This document shows positions 34,798-44,572 of a stretch of 64,000 nucleotides of DNA, piece after piece; position 1 is the first letter of the stretch; every line of letters starts with the position of its first letter. The position numbers and the translations under genes were made by a program. Under the pieces are notes generated by a model, which was given only the letters and a program-made list of their open reading frames with translations, searched no databases and was not told where the DNA came from. The DNA is taken from the NCBI RefSeq assembly GCF_001440415.1, contig NZ_LLYA01000159.1:186001-250000 (forward strand), written 5' to 3'. Source of the stretch: Bradyrhizobium retamae. Its GTDB lineage: Bacteria > Pseudomonadota > Alphaproteobacteria > Rhizobiales > Xanthobacteraceae.

Positions 34798-36314
34798 CTG
34801 CGCCTGCGACATTTACAGTGGCGTTGGCGAACGAGGCGGCAACGGCGCATCTGATGGCCGACGTTGCGCTGCTGGTCGGCCCCGGCGACGTCATCACGCT
34901 CTCGGGCGATCTCGGCGCGGGAAAGACCGCGGCGGCGCGCGCCATGATCCGCTATCTCGCCGACGATCCCGCGCTCGAAGTGCCGAGCCCGACATTCACG
35001 CTGGCCCAGAGCTACGAACTGCCGTTTCCGATTGTCCACGCCGATCTCTACCGCATCAACGATTCGAGCGAGCTGGAGGAAATCGGCTTGTCGCCGCTGC
35101 CGGAGGGCACGCTGGCGCTGATCGAGTGGCCGGAGCGCGCATCCGACGCACTGCCCGAAGATCGCATCGACATCGCCTTCAGCCATCGTCCCGCGCTCGG
35201 ATCGAGCGCGCGTGCCGCCGAAATCACCGGCTATGGCAAGGCGGCGGCGCAGGTGGCGCGACTAAGCAGCTTGCGCAAATTTCTCACGGAGGCGGGCTTC
35301 CTGGATGCAGCGCGCGAGCGCATGCCCGGCGACGCCTCGACGCGCTCCTATGCGCGCCTGATCGGCGACGACGGCACATCCATCCTGATGAATTCGCCGC
35401 GCCGTCCGGATGGACCGGCGATCTATGCCGGAAAATCTTACAGCGCGGCCGTTCATCTCGCCGAGGATGTCAAGCCGTTCGTCGCCATCGACAATGGCCT
35501 GCGCGCGCACGGCTTCTCGGCGCCCGCGATCCGCCACGCCGATCTCGATTCCGGTTTTCTGATCACCGAGGATTTCGGCAGTGCCGGCATCGTCGAGGGC
35601 GACCCGCCGCGGCCGATCGCCGAGCGCTATGAGGCAGCAACCGACATGCTCGCGGCATTACACCGCGAAACCCTGCCCGAAACCGCGCCGCTCGGGCCGC
35701 AGGGCTCCTACGAAATTCCGCTCTACGATATCGATGCATGGCTGGTCGAGATCGGGCTGATGCTCGAATGGTATCTGCCGGTTCGCGGCGCTGAAGTCAG
35801 TCCGCAACAACGCGACGAATTCGTCGCGATGTGGCGAACGCTGTTGGAAAAGCCGGCGGCTGCACCGCGAACCTGGGTGCTGCGTGATTTTCATTCGCCC
35901 AACATCATCTGGCTCGACGACCGCACCGGGATTTTGCGTGTCGGCGTCATCGACTTCCAGGACGCGGCATTGGGCCCTGCCGCCTACGACTTGGTATCCC
36001 TGCTGCAGGACGCGCGGATCGACGTCCCCGAACCGCTCGAGTTGTCGCTCTTGACGCGCTACATCAAGGCGCGCCGCGCGGCAGATGGCCAGTTCGATCC
36101 GGCCAGCTTTGCCGAGCTCTATGCCATCATGTCGGCGCAGCGCAATACGCGCCTGCTCGGTACCTTCGCCCGGCTCAACGGGCGCGACGGCAAACCGCAA
36201 TATCTGCGCCACCAGCCCCGCATCTGGACCTATCTGAACCGCTCGCTGGCGCATCCCGCGCTGGCGGCGTTTCGCGAATGGTATGCCGCCAACGTGCCAC
36301 CGCCGCTGTCCTGA
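34794..36314 (+). CDS. TsaE - AmgK fusion (tRNA t6A ATPase plus anomeric sugar kinase)
   Basis: Two enzymes in one 506-residue chain. Residues 1 to about 150 match TsaE, the ATPase that drives tRNA threonylcarbamoyladenosine synthesis: P-loop 'GDLGAGKTAAAR', 'VPSPTFTLAQSY' and 'HADLYRI', ending near 'LIEWPERA'. Residues about 165-500 match aminoglycoside-phosphotransferase-type sugar kinases of the AmgK group. Their 'VLRDFHSPNIIW' is the catalytic loop and 'VGVIDFQDAALGPAAYDL' binds metal. AmgK phosphorylates MurNAc/GlcNAc at C1 for the MurU recycling route, and a MurU-like gene lies 540 bases on. The ATG overlaps the divL stop (ATGA). Confidence 0.9.
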   Translation: MTAPATFTVALANEAATAHLMADVALLVGPGDVITLSGDLGAGKTAAARAMIRYLADDPALEVPSPTFTLAQSYELPFPIVHADLYRINDSSELEEIGLSPLPEGTLALIEWPERASDALPEDRIDIAFSHRPALGSSARAAEITGYGKAAAQVARLSSLRKFLTEAGFLDAARERMPGDASTRSYARLIGDDGTSILMNSPRRPDGPAIYAGKSYSAAVHLAEDVKPFVAIDNGLRAHGFSAPAIRHADLDSGFLITEDFGSAGIVEGDPPRPIAERYEAATDMLAALHRETLPETAPLGPQGSYEIPLYDIDAWLVEIGLMLEWYLPVRGAEVSPQQRDEFVAMWRTLLEKPAAAPRTWVLRDFHSPNIIWLDDRTGILRVGVIDFQDAALGPAAYDLVSLLQDARIDVPEPLELSLLTRYIKARRAADGQFDPASFAELYAIMSAQRNTRLLGTFARLNGRDGKPQYLRHQPRIWTYLNRSLAHPALAAFREWYAANVPPPLS

Positions 36315-36403
36315 TTTACCTCCTGTTAGCCACCCCGCATTTAATCTGGAACCGGCACGCTGCGCAGGCGTGGACCAGCATTTTCTGAAACGGAAGGACG
36401 GCC

Positions 36404-36727
36404 ATGGCGGCGGCGGAACGGCGCAAGGGAGATCGAGTCGTATTCGAGCGCGGCTTTGCGGCGCACATGATGGGAATCGACGGCACCTGGCGGCGTGATT
36501 GCGTGATGGAAGACGTCTCCGAGACCGGCGCCAAGCTGACGGTCGAAGGCTCGGTCGAGGGCCTGCATCTGAAGGAATTCTTCCTGCTGTTGTCGTCGAC
36601 GGGATTGGCCTATCGGCGCTGCGAGCTGGCCTGGGTCAATGGCGATCAGATCGGCGTCAATTTCCTGAAGCAGGGCGACAAGAAGAAGAAAATGGCCAAG
36701 CGCGGGGCCGAGGACGCCGAAGCCTGA
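36404..36727 (+). CDS. PilZ domain protein
   Basis: A single-domain protein of 107 residues. PilZ domains bind cyclic di-GMP through an RxxxR motif and a D/NxSxxG motif; here 'RRKGDR' near the N-terminus and 'DVSETGAKLTVEG' (about residues 37-49) fit. The RxxxR arginines are present as R6/R7 and R11, so binding is plausible but not assured. The tail 'DKKKKMAKRGAEDAEA' is highly charged. The gene lies between the TsaE-AmgK fusion and murU on the same strand, which hints at a signalling input to this group. Confidence 0.85.
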   Translation: MAAAERRKGDRVVFERGFAAHMMGIDGTWRRDCVMEDVSETGAKLTVEGSVEGLHLKEFFLLLSSTGLAYRRCELAWVNGDQIGVNFLKQGDKKKKMAKRGAEDAEA

Positions 36728-36857
36728 AGTTGGGCAAGCGCCGGCGGCCGTCGTACGGCCGTCATGTGCGGCCACTAAGGCCTCATGGTTACTGGGTTCA
36801 AGCTAGTCGCCGTGGTATGATCCGCGGCGCGATTTGATGGTTCGAGAAAACTCCAAA

Positions 36858-37580
36858 ATGTCCGTTACGCCCACCAAAGCCATGGTCCTTGCTGCCGGTC
36901 TCGGTTTACGCATGCGCCCACTGACCGACCATATGCCGAAGCCGCTGGTGAGTGTGGCCGGCCAACCGTTGCTTGATCACGTACTCGACAAGCTAGCCGG
37001 CGCCGGCGTCGGCGAGGCCGTGGTCAATGTGCATTACTTGCCTGACCAGATCATCCAGCACACCGCGAACCGTACCCAGCCCCGCATCATCATTTCCGAC
37101 GAACGCGACCAGGTGCTCGGCACCGGTGGCGCAGTGGTCAAGGCGCTGCCGCTGCTCGGCGAGGAGCCGTTCTTTCACGTCAACGCCGACACGATGTGGA
37201 TCGACGGCGTGCGGCCCAATCTGACGCGGCTTGCCGAAACCTTCGATCCGGATCGCATGGACATCCTGCTCTTGATGGCGCCGACCACGAATAGCATCGG
37301 CTATGCCGGCGGCGGCGACTACGCCATGCTGCCGGATGGCGCGCTGCGCAAGCGGCGCGAACACCAGGTGGTGCCGTTCGTCTATGCGGGGGCTGCAATC
37401 ATGTCGCCGTCGCTGTTTGCCGACGCGCCGGCAGGCGAGTTTTCGCTGACCAAAATGTTCGACCGCGCCAACGAGCAGGAGCGACTGTTTGGCCTCAGGC
37501 TCGACGGCGTGTGGATGCATGTCGGAACCCCCGACGCGGTACAGGCCGCGGAGGAGGCGTTTTTGGAGAGTGTAGCCTGA
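36858..37580 (+). CDS. murU: N-acetylmuramate-1-phosphate uridylyltransferase-like nucleotidyltransferase
   Basis: A 240-residue sugar-1-phosphate nucleotidyltransferase. The signature is 'AMVLAAGLGLRMRPLTDHMPKPLV', with substrate-binding 'DERDQVLGTGGAVVKALP' and metal-binding 'VNADTMW'. MurU couples MurNAc-1-P, made by AmgK, with UTP to give UDP-MurNAc. This bypasses de novo synthesis and underlies intrinsic fosfomycin tolerance in Pseudomonas putida. The AmgK-type domain nearby supports the assignment over generic nucleotidyltransferases. The start could be ATG 36858 (MSVTPTKAMVL, preferred) or ATG 36837. A 250-base gap follows, holding only scattered repeat-like sequence. Confidence 0.83.
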   Translation: MSVTPTKAMVLAAGLGLRMRPLTDHMPKPLVSVAGQPLLDHVLDKLAGAGVGEAVVNVHYLPDQIIQHTANRTQPRIIISDERDQVLGTGGAVVKALPLLGEEPFFHVNADTMWIDGVRPNLTRLAETFDPDRMDILLLMAPTTNSIGYAGGGDYAMLPDGALRKRREHQVVPFVYAGAAIMSPSLFADAPAGEFSLTKMFDRANEQERLFGLRLDGVWMHVGTPDAVQAAEEAFLESVA

Positions 37581-37830
37581 TCCTACGCTGGACCAGGGTC
37601 GAACCGATGCGCCGTCAGCGCGAAGCATCAGCGATTCGTGCCCGGAAGGCAGTGCAGATACTCTTCGACGGTCCGGCGCAGGGCTCAGACAAAAACCTCG
37701 AAAACAAGCCCATGCAAAGTAGAGGGGGCCCGGACTGCTTTGGCAGTGAGTAGCGGGGACGCCACCCTCACCCGCATGACCTCCCCCTCATTCCTCCCTA
37801 TATTGCCCCTGATCTCGAATCAGGAAGCCC

Positions 37831-40800
37831 ATGCGCGTTTTCAGCGTTCCCGTCTCCGCACCGTTCCTGCGCACCGTCATCGCGGCGCTGGTCGGCGGCC
37901 GCCTCGTCGAGGGATTCGAGGCGCGCAAAGATCCGCTGAATCTCGCAACGGCAACGCTCTATCTGCCGACCCGGCGCGCCGGGCGGCTGGCGCGGGAGAT
38001 TTTTCTTGATGAGCTGAAGACCGATGCCGCGATCCTGCCGCGCATCGTAGCGCTTGGCGACATCGACGAGGACGAGCTGGCGTTTGCGGAAGGTTCCGAA
38101 CAATTCAGCGGCGTCGCGCCGCTCGACGTTCCGCCTAAACTTGGTGAGCTGGAGCGTCGCCTGACGCTGGCGCATCTGGTTGCGGCATGGGCAAAAAGCC
38201 CGGTGTCGGCGCCGCTCGTGGTCGGCGGCCCGGCCTCGACGCTGGCGCTGGCCGGCGATCTGGCGCGGCTGATGGACGACATGGTGACGCGCGGCGTCGC
38301 CTGGGAAGCGCTCGACAAATTGGTGCCCGACCAATTCGACAAATATTGGCAGCACTCGCTGGAATTCCTGCGCATCGCGCGCAAGGCATGGCCGGAGCAC
38401 TTAAAGGAAATCGGCCGGATCGAACCTGCCGAACGGCGCGACCGTCTGATCGAGGCGGAAGCCGCGCGGCTCACCGCACATCATGAGGGGCCGGTGGTCG
38501 CGGCAGGTTCGACCGGCTCGATGCCGGCAACCGCGAAATTCCTAACTGCCATAGCCCACCTGAAGCAGGGCGCGGTGGTGCTGCCGGGGCTCGACACTGA
38601 TCTCGACGAGGAAGCCTGGCAGACGATTGGCGGCGTCAGAGACGCGCAGGGCAAATTCACCATGCAGCCTTCCTCGAACCACCCGCAATTCGCGATGCAT
38701 GGATTGCTGGATCGCTTTGGCATCAAGCGATGCGACGTCGAAATTCTCGGCACGCCGGCACAGCAGGGCCGGGAAGTACTGGTATCGGAGACGATGCGGC
38801 CGTCTACGGCGACCGAGCAATGGCACGACCGGCTGGCGCAGCCGGAAGTGTCAGCGAGGATCGCGGCCGGTATGGCAAATCTCGCCGTCGTCGAAGCGCC
38901 CAACTCGGAGATGGAGGCGCTGGCGATTGCGGTGGCGATGCGCGAGGCGCGACACCTCGGTAAATCGGCCGCGCTGGTGACGCCGGACCGCGCGCTGGCG
39001 CGTCGGGTGATGGCGGCGCTGAGGCGCTGGAATCTCGAATTCGACGATTCCGGCGGCGACGCGCTGATGGATACGCCAAGCGGCATTTTTGCCCGCCTCG
39101 CCGCAGAAGCCGCCGCCCAGGGGCTGGAGCCCCCGACGCTGCTGGCGCTGCTGAAACATCCGCTGTTTCGGCTTGGCGGCGCCTCCGGCGGTTTCAAGCA
39201 CGCCGTCGAGACCCTCGAACTGGCGCTGCTGCGCGGCACCCGGCCACAGGCAGGAACGGCCGGCCTGGCGCGCGACTTCGATCGTTTCCGCGTTGAGCTC
39301 GGAAAACTCCGGCGCAAGGAAACCTCCTCGCTTCATGCCTCGGAGCCACGCGCGAAAATAAGGGATGACGAACTCGATCAGGCCCAGGCGCTAATCGCAG
39401 CGTTGCAGAAGGCGCTGTCGCCGCTGGAAATCATGGGCTCATCAAAGCCGTACGATTTCGCCGAACTGGCGCTGCGCCATCGTGAAACGCTGATCGCGCT
39501 GTCCTCGGATCAAAACGGAATTGCGGTCGTCTTCGAGGAAGCCCAAGGCTCGGCCCTGTCAGCGGCGTTCGACGACCTGCTGGCCGAGCAAAAGCCGAGC
39601 GGCCTGATGGTTCAGCTCGGCGATTACCCCGATGTGTTCCAGACTGCCTATGCCGACCGCATGGTGCGGCGTCCGGAATCCGCCAACGCGCAGCTCCAGA
39701 TCTACGGCCAGCTCGAAGCGCGGCTGACCGAATCCGACCGCGTTATTCTCGGCGGGCTGGTCGAAGGCGTGTGGCCGCCGGCTCCGCGGGTCGATCCGTG
39801 GCTCAGCCGGCCGATGCGCCATGAACTCGGCCTCGATCTGCCGGAGCGGCGCATCGGCCTCTCCGCGCACGACTTCGCGCAATTGCTAGGCACGCCAGAT
39901 GTGATTCTCACCCATTCGGCCAAAGTCGGCGGCGCGCCGGCTGTTGCCTCGCGCTTTCTGCACCGATTGGAGGCGGTGGCCGGCGAACCGCGCTGGGAGG
40001 AAGCCAAACGTGCCGGAGAAAATTACGTCCGCTTCGCCACCGAACTGGATCAACCCGACGAGGTCAAGCCGATCGAGCAGCCCGCGCCGAAGCCGCCGGT
40101 CGAGACGCGGCCGCTCAAGCTGTCGGTCACGGCGATCGAGGACTGGCTGCGCGATCCCTATACGATCTACGCGAAATATATCTTGCGCCTCGATCCGCTC
40201 GATCCTGTCGACATGCCATTGTCGGCGGCCGACCGCGGCTCGGCGATCCACGACGCGCTCGGCGAATTCACGCAAGAATTCGCTGACGCGCTTCCGCCAG
40301 AGCCCGCGCTGGCGCTGCGCGGCATCGGCGAGAAATATTTCGCCCCGCTGATGGAGCGGCCGGAGGCGCGCGCCCTGTGGTGGCCGCGGTTTCAGCGCAT
40401 CGCTGCCTGGTTTGCGGAATGGGAAAAGGCGCGGCGCGACGACATCGAGAAGATTGCCGCCGAGATCAGGGGCGAGATCAAAATTCCGCTCGACAACGAG
40501 CGCATCTTCACGCTGTCCGCGCGCGCCGACCGGATCGAGCAGCGCCATGACGGCAGCTTTGCGATCCTCGACTACAAGACCGGCCAGCCGCCGACCGGCA
40601 AGCAGGTGCGGATGGGCCTGTCGCCGCAACTGACACTGGAAGCTGCGATCCTGCGCGAGGGCGGGTTTGAGAATATCCACGCCGGCTCATCTGTCGGCGA
40701 ACTCGTCTATGTCAGGCTCAGCGGCAACAATCCGCCCGGCGAACAGCGCTCGCTGGAACTGAAGATCAGGAACAACGATACGCCGCAGCGGCCGGACGAA

Positions 40801-40977
40801 GCGGCCGACTACGCCCGTGAGCAGCTCGAGGCGCTGATCCGTAAATTCGAGAACGTGGAAACCGCCTACACGTCGCTGAACCTGTCGATGTGGTCGAACC
40901 GCTATGGCGCCTATGACGATCTCGCCCGGATCAAGGAATGGTCGGCGGCCGGCGGGCTGGGGATCGAGGAATGGTGA
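37831..40977 (+). CDS. addB: Double-strand break repair protein AddB (alphaproteobacterial type)
   Basis: AddB partners AddA in the helicase-nuclease that resects double-strand ends up to Chi-like sites for RecA loading. The 1048-residue product has an N-terminal inactivated helicase-like region ('YLPTRRAGRLAREIFLDEL') and a C-terminal PD-(D/E)xK nuclease with 'ADRGSAIHDALGEF' and 'FAILDYKTGQPPT' (about residue 910). The 'LSVTAIEDWLRDPYTIYAKYIL' segment before the nuclease is typical of alphaproteobacterial AddB. The stop overlaps the addA start by seven bases (ATGGTGA), so the subunits are coupled. Confidence 0.96.
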   Translation: MRVFSVPVSAPFLRTVIAALVGGRLVEGFEARKDPLNLATATLYLPTRRAGRLAREIFLDELKTDAAILPRIVALGDIDEDELAFAEGSEQFSGVAPLDVPPKLGELERRLTLAHLVAAWAKSPVSAPLVVGGPASTLALAGDLARLMDDMVTRGVAWEALDKLVPDQFDKYWQHSLEFLRIARKAWPEHLKEIGRIEPAERRDRLIEAEAARLTAHHEGPVVAAGSTGSMPATAKFLTAIAHLKQGAVVLPGLDTDLDEEAWQTIGGVRDAQGKFTMQPSSNHPQFAMHGLLDRFGIKRCDVEILGTPAQQGREVLVSETMRPSTATEQWHDRLAQPEVSARIAAGMANLAVVEAPNSEMEALAIAVAMREARHLGKSAALVTPDRALARRVMAALRRWNLEFDDSGGDALMDTPSGIFARLAAEAAAQGLEPPTLLALLKHPLFRLGGASGGFKHAVETLELALLRGTRPQAGTAGLARDFDRFRVELGKLRRKETSSLHASEPRAKIRDDELDQAQALIAALQKALSPLEIMGSSKPYDFAELALRHRETLIALSSDQNGIAVVFEEAQGSALSAAFDDLLAEQKPSGLMVQLGDYPDVFQTAYADRMVRRPESANAQLQIYGQLEARLTESDRVILGGLVEGVWPPAPRVDPWLSRPMRHELGLDLPERRIGLSAHDFAQLLGTPDVILTHSAKVGGAPAVASRFLHRLEAVAGEPRWEEAKRAGENYVRFATELDQPDEVKPIEQPAPKPPVETRPLKLSVTAIEDWLRDPYTIYAKYILRLDPLDPVDMPLSAADRGSAIHDALGEFTQEFADALPPEPALALRGIGEKYFAPLMERPEARALWWPRFQRIAAWFAEWEKARRDDIEKIAAEIRGEIKIPLDNERIFTLSARADRIEQRHDGSFAILDYKTGQPPTGKQVRMGLSPQLTLEAAILREGGFENIHAGSSVGELVYVRLSGNNPPGEQRSLELKIRNNDTPQRPDEAADYAREQLEALIRKFENVETAYTSLNLSMWSNRYGAYDDLARIKEWSAAGGLGIEEW

Positions 40978-43900
40978 AGGCTGCCCGCATCATTCCCGAC
41001 GCCGTTCGTGCGACGCAGGCGCGCGCGTCAGATCCGGCCGCGTCCGCCTTCGTTTCGGCAAACGCCGGCTCGGGCAAGACGCATGTGCTGGTTCAGCGAG
41101 TGATTCGCCTGCTGCTCGATGGCGTGCCGCCGGAGAAAATTCTTTGCATCACCTTCACGAAAGCCGCCGCCGCCAACATGGCGGAGCGCGTGTTCACCAC
41201 GCTGGGCCATTGGGTGACGCTCGACGATGACGCGCTGGATGCGGCGATCCGCGAGGCCGGCATTCCCCATCCCAGCGCACGCCTGCGCAAATCGGCGCGC
41301 AAACTGTTCGCCTGCGCGCTGGAGACGCCGGGCGGGCTCAAGGTACAGACCATTCACGCGCTGTGCACGCGGCTGCTGCAGCAGTTTCCGTTCGAGGCCA
41401 ATGTGCCGGCGCGGTTCGCCGTGCTCGACGAGCGCGACCAGAACGAGATGATGGAGCGTGCCAATCTTGCCGTTTTCCTCGAGGCGTCGCGCAACCCTGA
41501 CAGCGCGACCGGGCGCGCGCTGATGACGGCGATGGCGAGCGCTGCCGACGTTACCTTCAAGGACGTCGTGCGCGAGGCCTGTCTCAGCCGCGATCATTTC
41601 ATGGCCTGGACGGATGCCGCCGGCAGCGCGCAGGCGGCCGCAGCGCAGATTTCAGCCGCACTTGGCGTCGGTCCCAATGATCGCATTGAAGACGTCGAGC
41701 GTGAGATCATCGACGGGCGGAATCTGCCGCGCGCGCGATGGCCGGAGATTGCGCTGGTGCTTGAAACCGGCGGCAAATCCGATCAGGATCAGGCAGCGCG
41801 GCTGCGCGCCGCGCTGGTGTTCAGCGACGCTGCGCAGGTCGACCAGTATCTCACCCTGTTCCTCACCGACACCGAGCGCACGTCGCGCAAATCGGTGGTG
41901 ACGAAGAAATTATGTGACAGCAATCCGACCGTTGGCCGGCTGATGGAATCGGAAGCCCGTCGCGTCCTTCCCCTGATCGAACGTCGTCGCGCATTGGTGG
42001 CACGCGACCGTACCGAGGCGCTGCTATATATCGCAACCGCTGCAGCGGCGAACTACCGCCGTGAGAAGCAGGAGCGCGGCCTGCTCGACTACGACGATCT
42101 GATCGACAAGACGCTGGAAATGCTCGACCGCGTTTCCTCGGGCTGGGTGCATTACAAGCTCGATCGCGGCGTCGATCATGTGCTGATCGACGAGGCGCAG
42201 GACACCAGTCCGCGACAATGGGACATCGTCGCGCACATCATCTCCGAATTCACTTCGGGTGCCGGCGCGCGCGACGGCGTGGTGCGAACGGTGTTCGCGG
42301 TCGGCGACGAGAAACAGTCGATCTTTTCGTTCCAGGGCGCGGCCCCGCGCGAATTCGACCTGCGCCGCCGCGCCTTGCAGCGGAAGTTCGAGGGCGCCGG
42401 GCTGAAGTTCGATCCAGTATCCTTCACCTATTCGTTCCGCTCCGGACCGGAGATCCTTCACGCGGTCGATCAGGTGTTTCGCGAGCAGGATATCTACCGC
42501 AGCATTCACGCGGTCGATATCGGCAATCCGATCCATCACGCGCTGGCCGATGCTGGTCCGGGCCAGATCGATCTCTGGGAGCTGGCGGAAGCCGACGACC
42601 GGCAGGATATCGAGGGCTGGCGCGCGCCGTTCGACGGCGTCTCCGCGACCAGCCCCGAAGTGAAGCTGGCCCGGCGCATCCAGGCCGAGATCAAGGCGCT
42701 GGTCGGCAGCGGTGCGATGACCGGCAGCAAAAACGACCGCCGCCCGCTGCGCTATGGCGACATGCTGGTCTTGGTGCGCCGGCGCGGCAACGCGTTTGAC
42801 GCCGTGATCCAGGCGCTGAAGCACGCCGGTATCCCGGTCGCCGGCGCCGACCGCCTCAAGCTGACCGAGCACATCGCGATCATCGACCTGATGAACCTTG
42901 CGGACGCACTGCTGCTGCCGCAGGATGATCTGGCGCTGGCGGTGGCGCTGAAGAGCCCGCTGTTCGGGCTCGACGATGACGACCTGTTCAAGATCGCTTG
43001 GCAGCGTAAGGGATCGTTGCGCACCGCATTGACCGCGCGCGCCGCGGCTGATGGCCGGCTGAGGGATGCGCGGTGGCGGCTCGAACAGTGCGAGCGCCGC
43101 TTTGCCTGCGAAACGCCGTTTGCGTTCTATGCCTGGCTGCTCGGCGGCGATGGTGGCCGCGCACGAATCCTGCGGCGGCTTGGGCACGAGGCGAACGACG
43201 CGCTGGATGAGTTTCTGGAGCTGGCGCTGAGCTATGAACGCAAGGCGCCGGCCTCGCTGCAGGGTTTCATGGCCTGGTTGCGCACCGCCGACCTCGAAGT
43301 GAAGCGCGACATGGAGATCTCGCGCGACGAGGTCCGCGTCATGACCGTGCACGGCGCCAAGGGCCTGGAAGCTTCCGTCGTGTTCCTGGTGGACACCACG
43401 ACGTCGCCCTCGGATACGCAGCGGCTGAAGCTCATCAACTTGCCGCTGGGCAATGCCGATCCGCACGCGCCCGGTGTCGTGGTGTGGGCCGGCCGCAAGG
43501 CGGAGGACCCCCCGGCTGTCGCTGCCGCCCGCGCCGCGATGATCGACGATACCGAGGATGAATACCGCCGCCTGCTCTATGTCGCGATGACGCGCGCAGC
43601 GGACCGCCTGATCGTCGGCGGCTGCATGCCCGGCAACATGAAGAGTGTCCGGCCGCTGTCCTGGTACGACCTGATCACCAAGGGGCTCACGGGCTCCGCC
43701 TTGCAGCTTCAGGAGATCGAGACCGCCATAGGCCGGGTGAAGCGCTATACGCGGCCCGAGGAGTCCGCACCCTCGGCCGCTCCGGCTGCTGCGTCATCCC
43801 CGGCGGCGCCGATGGCGTTGCCCAACTGGTTGCTGACGCCAGCACAGCCCGAAATTTCCCCGGAAAGTCTGTTGCGGCCTTCGGACCCCGCTGACAGCGA

Positions 43901-44468
43901 CAGCCACCCGGTCCGGACGGCGGAGTCGCTCACACAGCGTGCCCGCGCCCTGCAGCGCGGCACATTGGTGCACCGGCTTCTGCAGTCGCTGCCTGATGTC
44001 GCCGCCGAGCGCCGCCGCGAGGCCGCGCTGACCTATCTGGCCCGCAATGCCGATGGCTGGACCGAGGAGGAGCGGCAGGTACTGGCCGAAAGCACGCTCG
44101 CCTTGATCGCCGATGCACGGTTTGCGCACGCTTTCGCCCCCGGAAGCCGCGCCGAAGTCTCAATCGTCGGTCGGCTGGAGCGGTCGGGCGGGCGGCCGGC
44201 GCTGGTGTCCGGGCAGATCGACCGCCTCGTGGTGACCGAGCGCGAAGTCCTGATCGTCGATTTCAAGACCAACCACGCCCCGCCGGGCCGGCCCGAGGAA
44301 GCGCCGAGGGGCTATGTCCGCCAGCTCGCGCTGTACCGGGCGGTGTTGGCCAGGCTGTATCCCCAGCGGCCGATTCGAGCCGCGCTGCTCTGGACCGAAA
44401 CCTCTGAATTAATGGAGATTTCAGCTCCAGCGCTGGAGGCCGAGCTGGCATCCATCATCTCGGCGTGA
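40971..44468 (+). CDS. addA: Double-strand break repair helicase AddA
   Basis: UvrD-family helicase and nuclease subunit of AddAB. The 1165-residue product has Walker A 'ANAGSGKTHVLVQR' near residue 25, 'ILCITFTKAAAANMAERV' (motif Ia), 'VLIDEAQDTSPRQWD' (motif II, about 405), 'FAVGDEKQSIFSFQGA' (motif III) and 'VMTVHGAKGLEASVVFLVD' (motif V). The C-terminal nuclease has 'SGQIDRLVV' and 'LIVDFKTNHAPP' (about 1095). The start is ATG 40971 inside the end of addB. An upstream in-frame start at 40938 would overlap addB further without family support. Confidence 0.97.
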   Translation: MVKAARIIPDAVRATQARASDPAASAFVSANAGSGKTHVLVQRVIRLLLDGVPPEKILCITFTKAAAANMAERVFTTLGHWVTLDDDALDAAIREAGIPHPSARLRKSARKLFACALETPGGLKVQTIHALCTRLLQQFPFEANVPARFAVLDERDQNEMMERANLAVFLEASRNPDSATGRALMTAMASAADVTFKDVVREACLSRDHFMAWTDAAGSAQAAAAQISAALGVGPNDRIEDVEREIIDGRNLPRARWPEIALVLETGGKSDQDQAARLRAALVFSDAAQVDQYLTLFLTDTERTSRKSVVTKKLCDSNPTVGRLMESEARRVLPLIERRRALVARDRTEALLYIATAAAANYRREKQERGLLDYDDLIDKTLEMLDRVSSGWVHYKLDRGVDHVLIDEAQDTSPRQWDIVAHIISEFTSGAGARDGVVRTVFAVGDEKQSIFSFQGAAPREFDLRRRALQRKFEGAGLKFDPVSFTYSFRSGPEILHAVDQVFREQDIYRSIHAVDIGNPIHHALADAGPGQIDLWELAEADDRQDIEGWRAPFDGVSATSPEVKLARRIQAEIKALVGSGAMTGSKNDRRPLRYGDMLVLVRRRGNAFDAVIQALKHAGIPVAGADRLKLTEHIAIIDLMNLADALLLPQDDLALAVALKSPLFGLDDDDLFKIAWQRKGSLRTALTARAAADGRLRDARWRLEQCERRFACETPFAFYAWLLGGDGGRARILRRLGHEANDALDEFLELALSYERKAPASLQGFMAWLRTADLEVKRDMEISRDEVRVMTVHGAKGLEASVVFLVDTTTSPSDTQRLKLINLPLGNADPHAPGVVVWAGRKAEDPPAVAAARAAMIDDTEDEYRRLLYVAMTRAADRLIVGGCMPGNMKSVRPLSWYDLITKGLTGSALQLQEIETAIGRVKRYTRPEESAPSAAPAAASSPAAPMALPNWLLTPAQPEISPESLLRPSDPADSDSHPVRTAESLTQRARALQRGTLVHRLLQSLPDVAAERRREAALTYLARNADGWTEEERQVLAESTLALIADARFAHAFAPGSRAEVSIVGRLERSGGRPALVSGQIDRLVVTEREVLIVDFKTNHAPPGRPEEAPRGYVRQLALYRAVLARLYPQRPIRAALLWTETSELMEISAPALEAELASIISA

Positions 44469-44572
44469 CCGCGCTTGACCCGGCAGGGTCGCGTTCATAG
44501 GTTTGCCACATCATACGCGGGGCGCGATTCTTGACCGCGCCCCTTAATTTCTAACCAAACGAGGTAATTCCC

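Noticed and set aside
37581..37830. Gene or repeat before addB
   Set aside because: There is no credible frame; a 'CCTCGAAAACAAGCCCATGC' stretch reminds me of a Bradyrhizobium repeat, but I saw no second copy in this window.
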